Positions 62,147 to 64,000 of a DNA stretch of 64,000 bases are shown here, piece by piece. The position numbers and the translations under genes are program-made. Source of the DNA: Paenibacillus ihbetae (lineage in GTDB: Bacteria; Bacillota; Bacilli; Paenibacillales; Paenibacillaceae). The DNA lies in the NCBI RefSeq assembly GCF_002741055.1, contig NZ_CP016809.1, forward strand, positions 1,944,501-2,008,500, written 5' to 3'. The first letter of the stretch is position 1; each line of letters starts with the position of its first letter. The notes under the pieces are model-generated. The model searched no databases, was not told the DNA's origin, and saw only the letters and a list, made by a program, of their open reading frames with translations.

Positions 62147-63187
62147 TTATGGATTAGGTCTTAACAGAAAATCATCCTCATAAAAGCTGTACCCGCGGAT
62201 TTGCGCTTTCGGCGCATCGTCGGCAATATATTGGACAACATAGATCTCCCCATCTTCAAATTGCACCCATCCCGAATAACCGAGATCGGCTGCCGGGCTG
62301 CGGTCATAATCGATGGGCATGATTCTCGTCCACTGCTCCCGCCGCTCGGCCGCCTTTGCCGATTCCTGATCCGTCAGTGCGACAAAGAAGTTCTGCGTCC
62401 AGGTGCCGAGCCAGCCTTTGCCGCCTTGCATGAAACGGTATGCGATCATAATGTTTCCGCTCTGCAGCATCCCCGCAACCGGACGATGACAACCGGGGAT
62501 GGGGACGCGGTAGGGTCCGCTCCAGGTCTCGCCTTGGTCATAGGAAATCGATTTGTAACAATCGAGCCCCTGTCCGGAGTTCTCCCGCAGGAAGGCGACC
62601 AGGGTTCCATCCGGAAGCGGGAGTATGCTTCCTTCGCACAGCTTCAGATCCGGATGCGAGGCCACAGTAACCGGTCCGTACCAATCTTCGCCTTGGTTAT
62701 CCGAGTACCATAGACGCTGCTCGCTGACGCCTGTCTCCGCATTTCGCTCATGGGCGGACAGCAGCCACCGCCCGGATGCAAGCTCGCACAGCTTATCCGG
62801 CACGATACCGGTAACCGGCGTCTCGATTGGCCCGGACCAGCGGTTCCCTTCGGCATCTCCAATCCATATATAATTCCGTCCCCCGTTCTCCTTCTTCTCC
62901 CTAATCTCATCTGCGACGATAACGAGCCGGTCATCCCGCAGCCTCGAAATCCGGGCGCAATTCCAATAGGGAAGTCCTTTCGTCCATGCCGTGAACGGCT
63001 TTTTATCACTCCAGGTTCTTCCTTTATCCGTACTTTCAGTCAGCATCAGCCGCGTAGCCGACCGGTCGCCGTGATGCGTGCATTGGGAAAATACGCATAC
63101 CAGCTTGCCTGCTGCAGTAAGCGTGACATCGGGCCATGCCTCATACCATTCCTCGTCTCTGCTGATCGCAAACCTTTCAATCGCCAT
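62147..63187 (-). CDS. Sialidase-like BNR-repeat glycosidase, no signal peptide
   Basis: A 346-residue six-bladed propeller of the sialidase superfamily. Asp-box/BNR motifs are visible as 'STDKGRTWSDK', 'SDNQGEDWYGP' and 'SYDQGETWSGP'. 'CEGSILPLPDGTLVAFLREN' holds the conserved Glu, and Arg residues of a carboxylate-binding triad are plausible (R in 'CARISRLRDD', 'AYRFMQGG'). There is no export signal, so it is either cytosolic, acting on imported sialosides, or released another way. Its ATG overlaps the stop of the LamG protein gene (TAATG), and nanA follows by 14 bases, so the three are one operon. Confidence 0.85.
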   Translation of the reverse strand: MAIERFAISRDEEWYEAWPDVTLTAAGKLVCVFSQCTHHGDRSATRLMLTESTDKGRTWSDKKPFTAWTKGLPYWNCARISRLRDDRLVIVADEIREKKENGGRNYIWIGDAEGNRWSGPIETPVTGIVPDKLCELASGRWLLSAHERNAETGVSEQRLWYSDNQGEDWYGPVTVASHPDLKLCEGSILPLPDGTLVAFLRENSGQGLDCYKSISYDQGETWSGPYRVPIPGCHRPVAGMLQSGNIMIAYRFMQGGKGWLGTWTQNFFVALTDQESAKAAERREQWTRIMPIDYDRSPAADLGYSGWVQFEDGEIYVVQYIADDAPKAQIRGYSFYEDDFLLRPNP

Positions 63188-64000
63188 TAACGTTCATCCT
63201 CCTTAACTGTTCTCGTCACTTCCACAGTTATTGTCTTCGTGGTTGAATGCCCGGCCTTATCCCTTGCTTCATAGGTAATGATGTACGCCCGCTTCGCTCC
63301 GCGCCGATGGTTTGCGGCCAACAGCTGAAAGGACGTATCCGCTGTTCCGATGTCCGCATCCCGAATCCCTTCAAGACGGTCCGGCGTGCCTTCGGTTGTG
63401 ACAGACACCAATGCAATCGAAGCGATTCCGGATGATTCATCCTTGGTGTCGAGCGTCATCTCGATCGGCACCCATTTGCGATTTGGCGGCCAGAGGGCGT
63501 CCAGGTTCGGATTGACCGTAAGCTCCGGCTCCGTCTTGTCGATGGGAATCACTAAGGACCGGGTCTCTTCCACATTGCCGGCTCCGTCCCGGCTCCGGTA
63601 CTCCATTGTGGTGATTCCTTCCGCAGAGACCGAGACAGCTCCTGTATAATTCGTCCATTCCCCGCCGTTCAGCCGATATTCCGTGTCAGTCACCTTGGAG
63701 TCTTGATCCGCTGCCGTAAACTCCACCGTCACATCGGACGTATACCAGCCATTCATTCCGTCCGGCTCATTCGGCGTAATGACAGCCTTCGTAACCGGTG
63801 CGGCTGCGTCGAACGGAAGCTGATACAGCTTCCTGATGTCGGATGGATCCAAAGCATGGTGATATATCCTTACATCGTCCAGACTGCCGTTCCAATCCCG
63901 ATTGGCAACTGCGCCTTTATCAAAGCCGACCAGCGGCGGAGCGTCTTCGTTCGTCACATTCATAGCAGCACCGTCAAATTGGGCCGACGTTGCAGCCAGT
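63187..64000 (-). CDS. Large LamG/Ig-like domain protein, C-terminal 270 residues
   Basis: The frame is open to the window edge, so the N-terminal part is missing. Seen here: end of a LamG/concanavalin-like domain ('AQFDGAAMNV', 'NRDWNGSLDDVRIYHHALDPSDIRKLYQ' in parts), an Ig-like domain of the 'TDTEYRLNGGEWTNYTGAVSVSAEGITTMEYRSRDGAGNVE' type (in parts), and a further beta domain starting 'KTEPELTVNPNLDALWPPNRKWVPIEM' (in parts). This architecture is common in secreted Paenibacillus glycosidases, including sialidases. No sortase signal or S-layer domain follows; it ends in Lys/Glu. It is coupled to the downstream sialidase-like gene by a stop-start overlap. Confidence 0.85.
   Translation of the reverse strand, partial: LAATSAQFDGAAMNVTNEDAPPLVGFDKGAVANRDWNGSLDDVRIYHHALDPSDIRKLYQLPFDAAAPVTKAVITPNEPDGMNGWYTSDVTVEFTAADQDSKVTDTEYRLNGGEWTNYTGAVSVSAEGITTMEYRSRDGAGNVEETRSLVIPIDKTEPELTVNPNLDALWPPNRKWVPIEMTLDTKDESSGIASIALVSVTTEGTPDRLEGIRDADIGTADTSFQLLAANHRRGAKRAYIITYEARDKAGHSTTKTITVEVTRTVKEDER

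Overview
The window looks like chromosomal DNA of a spore-forming, moderately GC-rich Firmicute, most likely a Paenibacillus. This rests on gene content and style: CUT1 sugar ABC transporters paired with YesM/YesN-type two-component systems, strong AGGAGG ribosome sites with some TTG and GTG starts, a CIRCE element, CcpA-type cre sites, YheC-type and BclA-like spore-surface genes, a KGG stress protein and a manganese catalase. No rRNA, tRNA, CRISPR array, insertion sequence or prophage was found. The species is not determined.

Layout. 1-6.7 kb: end of a sugar ABC operon (isomerase-like fragment, two permeases, binding lipoprotein), divergent from a sensor kinase/AraC-type regulator pair. 6.9-12.7 kb: GrpB, a quinone reductase, a GH88 unsaturated glucuronyl hydrolase, HxlR, a 44-bp tandem repeat array and a PadR-MFS efflux pair with a perfect operator. 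12.9-14.9 kb: htpG under CIRCE. 15.1-28.6 kb: a long minus-strand carbohydrate locus running GntR, GH63-like hydrolase, kinase, AraC regulator, binding protein, two permeases, GH2 beta-galactosidase and an MFS carrier, with cre sites at three points. 28.7-31.5 kb: glycolate oxidase glcD-glcF. 31.5-36.4 kb: the least understood part. It holds a MITE-like element, a sigma factor gene coupled to a five-repeat 401-residue protein and a 65-residue protein, two tiny membrane peptides ending in Trp-Asp, an NAD-binding epimerase, and a TetR regulator. Matching 22-bp operators lie before the peptides, the epimerase and the regulator. 36.6-43.4 kb: DinB protein and a nucleoside uptake operon (BMP lipoprotein, ATPase, two permeases) ending in a molybdopterin oxidoreductase and a nucleoside phosphorylase. 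44-53 kb: MATE pump, GH19 chitinase, YheC-like ATP-grasp protein and small housekeeping or stress genes. 53-56.7 kb: Mn-catalase, a C1q-like surface protein with a very basic N-terminus, its glycosyltransferase neighbour and an AraC regulator. 56.9-60 kb: a short, divergent pyruvate kinase, a YbjQ protein and a TipA-like MerR regulator with a 19-bp-spaced promoter. 60.3-64 kb: a phosphotransferase remnant, a coiled-coil protein, and a sialic acid operon (LamG/Ig-like protein, sialidase, N-acetylneuraminate lyase).

Taken together the genes describe a polysaccharide-scavenging soil or gut organism. Extracellular or imported sugars are sensed by YesMN pairs, imported by ABC systems, cut by cytoplasmic glycosidases and held under carbon catabolite control. 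The strongest candidates for something undescribed are the TetR regulon with its two mini-peptides and the adjacent sigma factor/repeat-protein operon.
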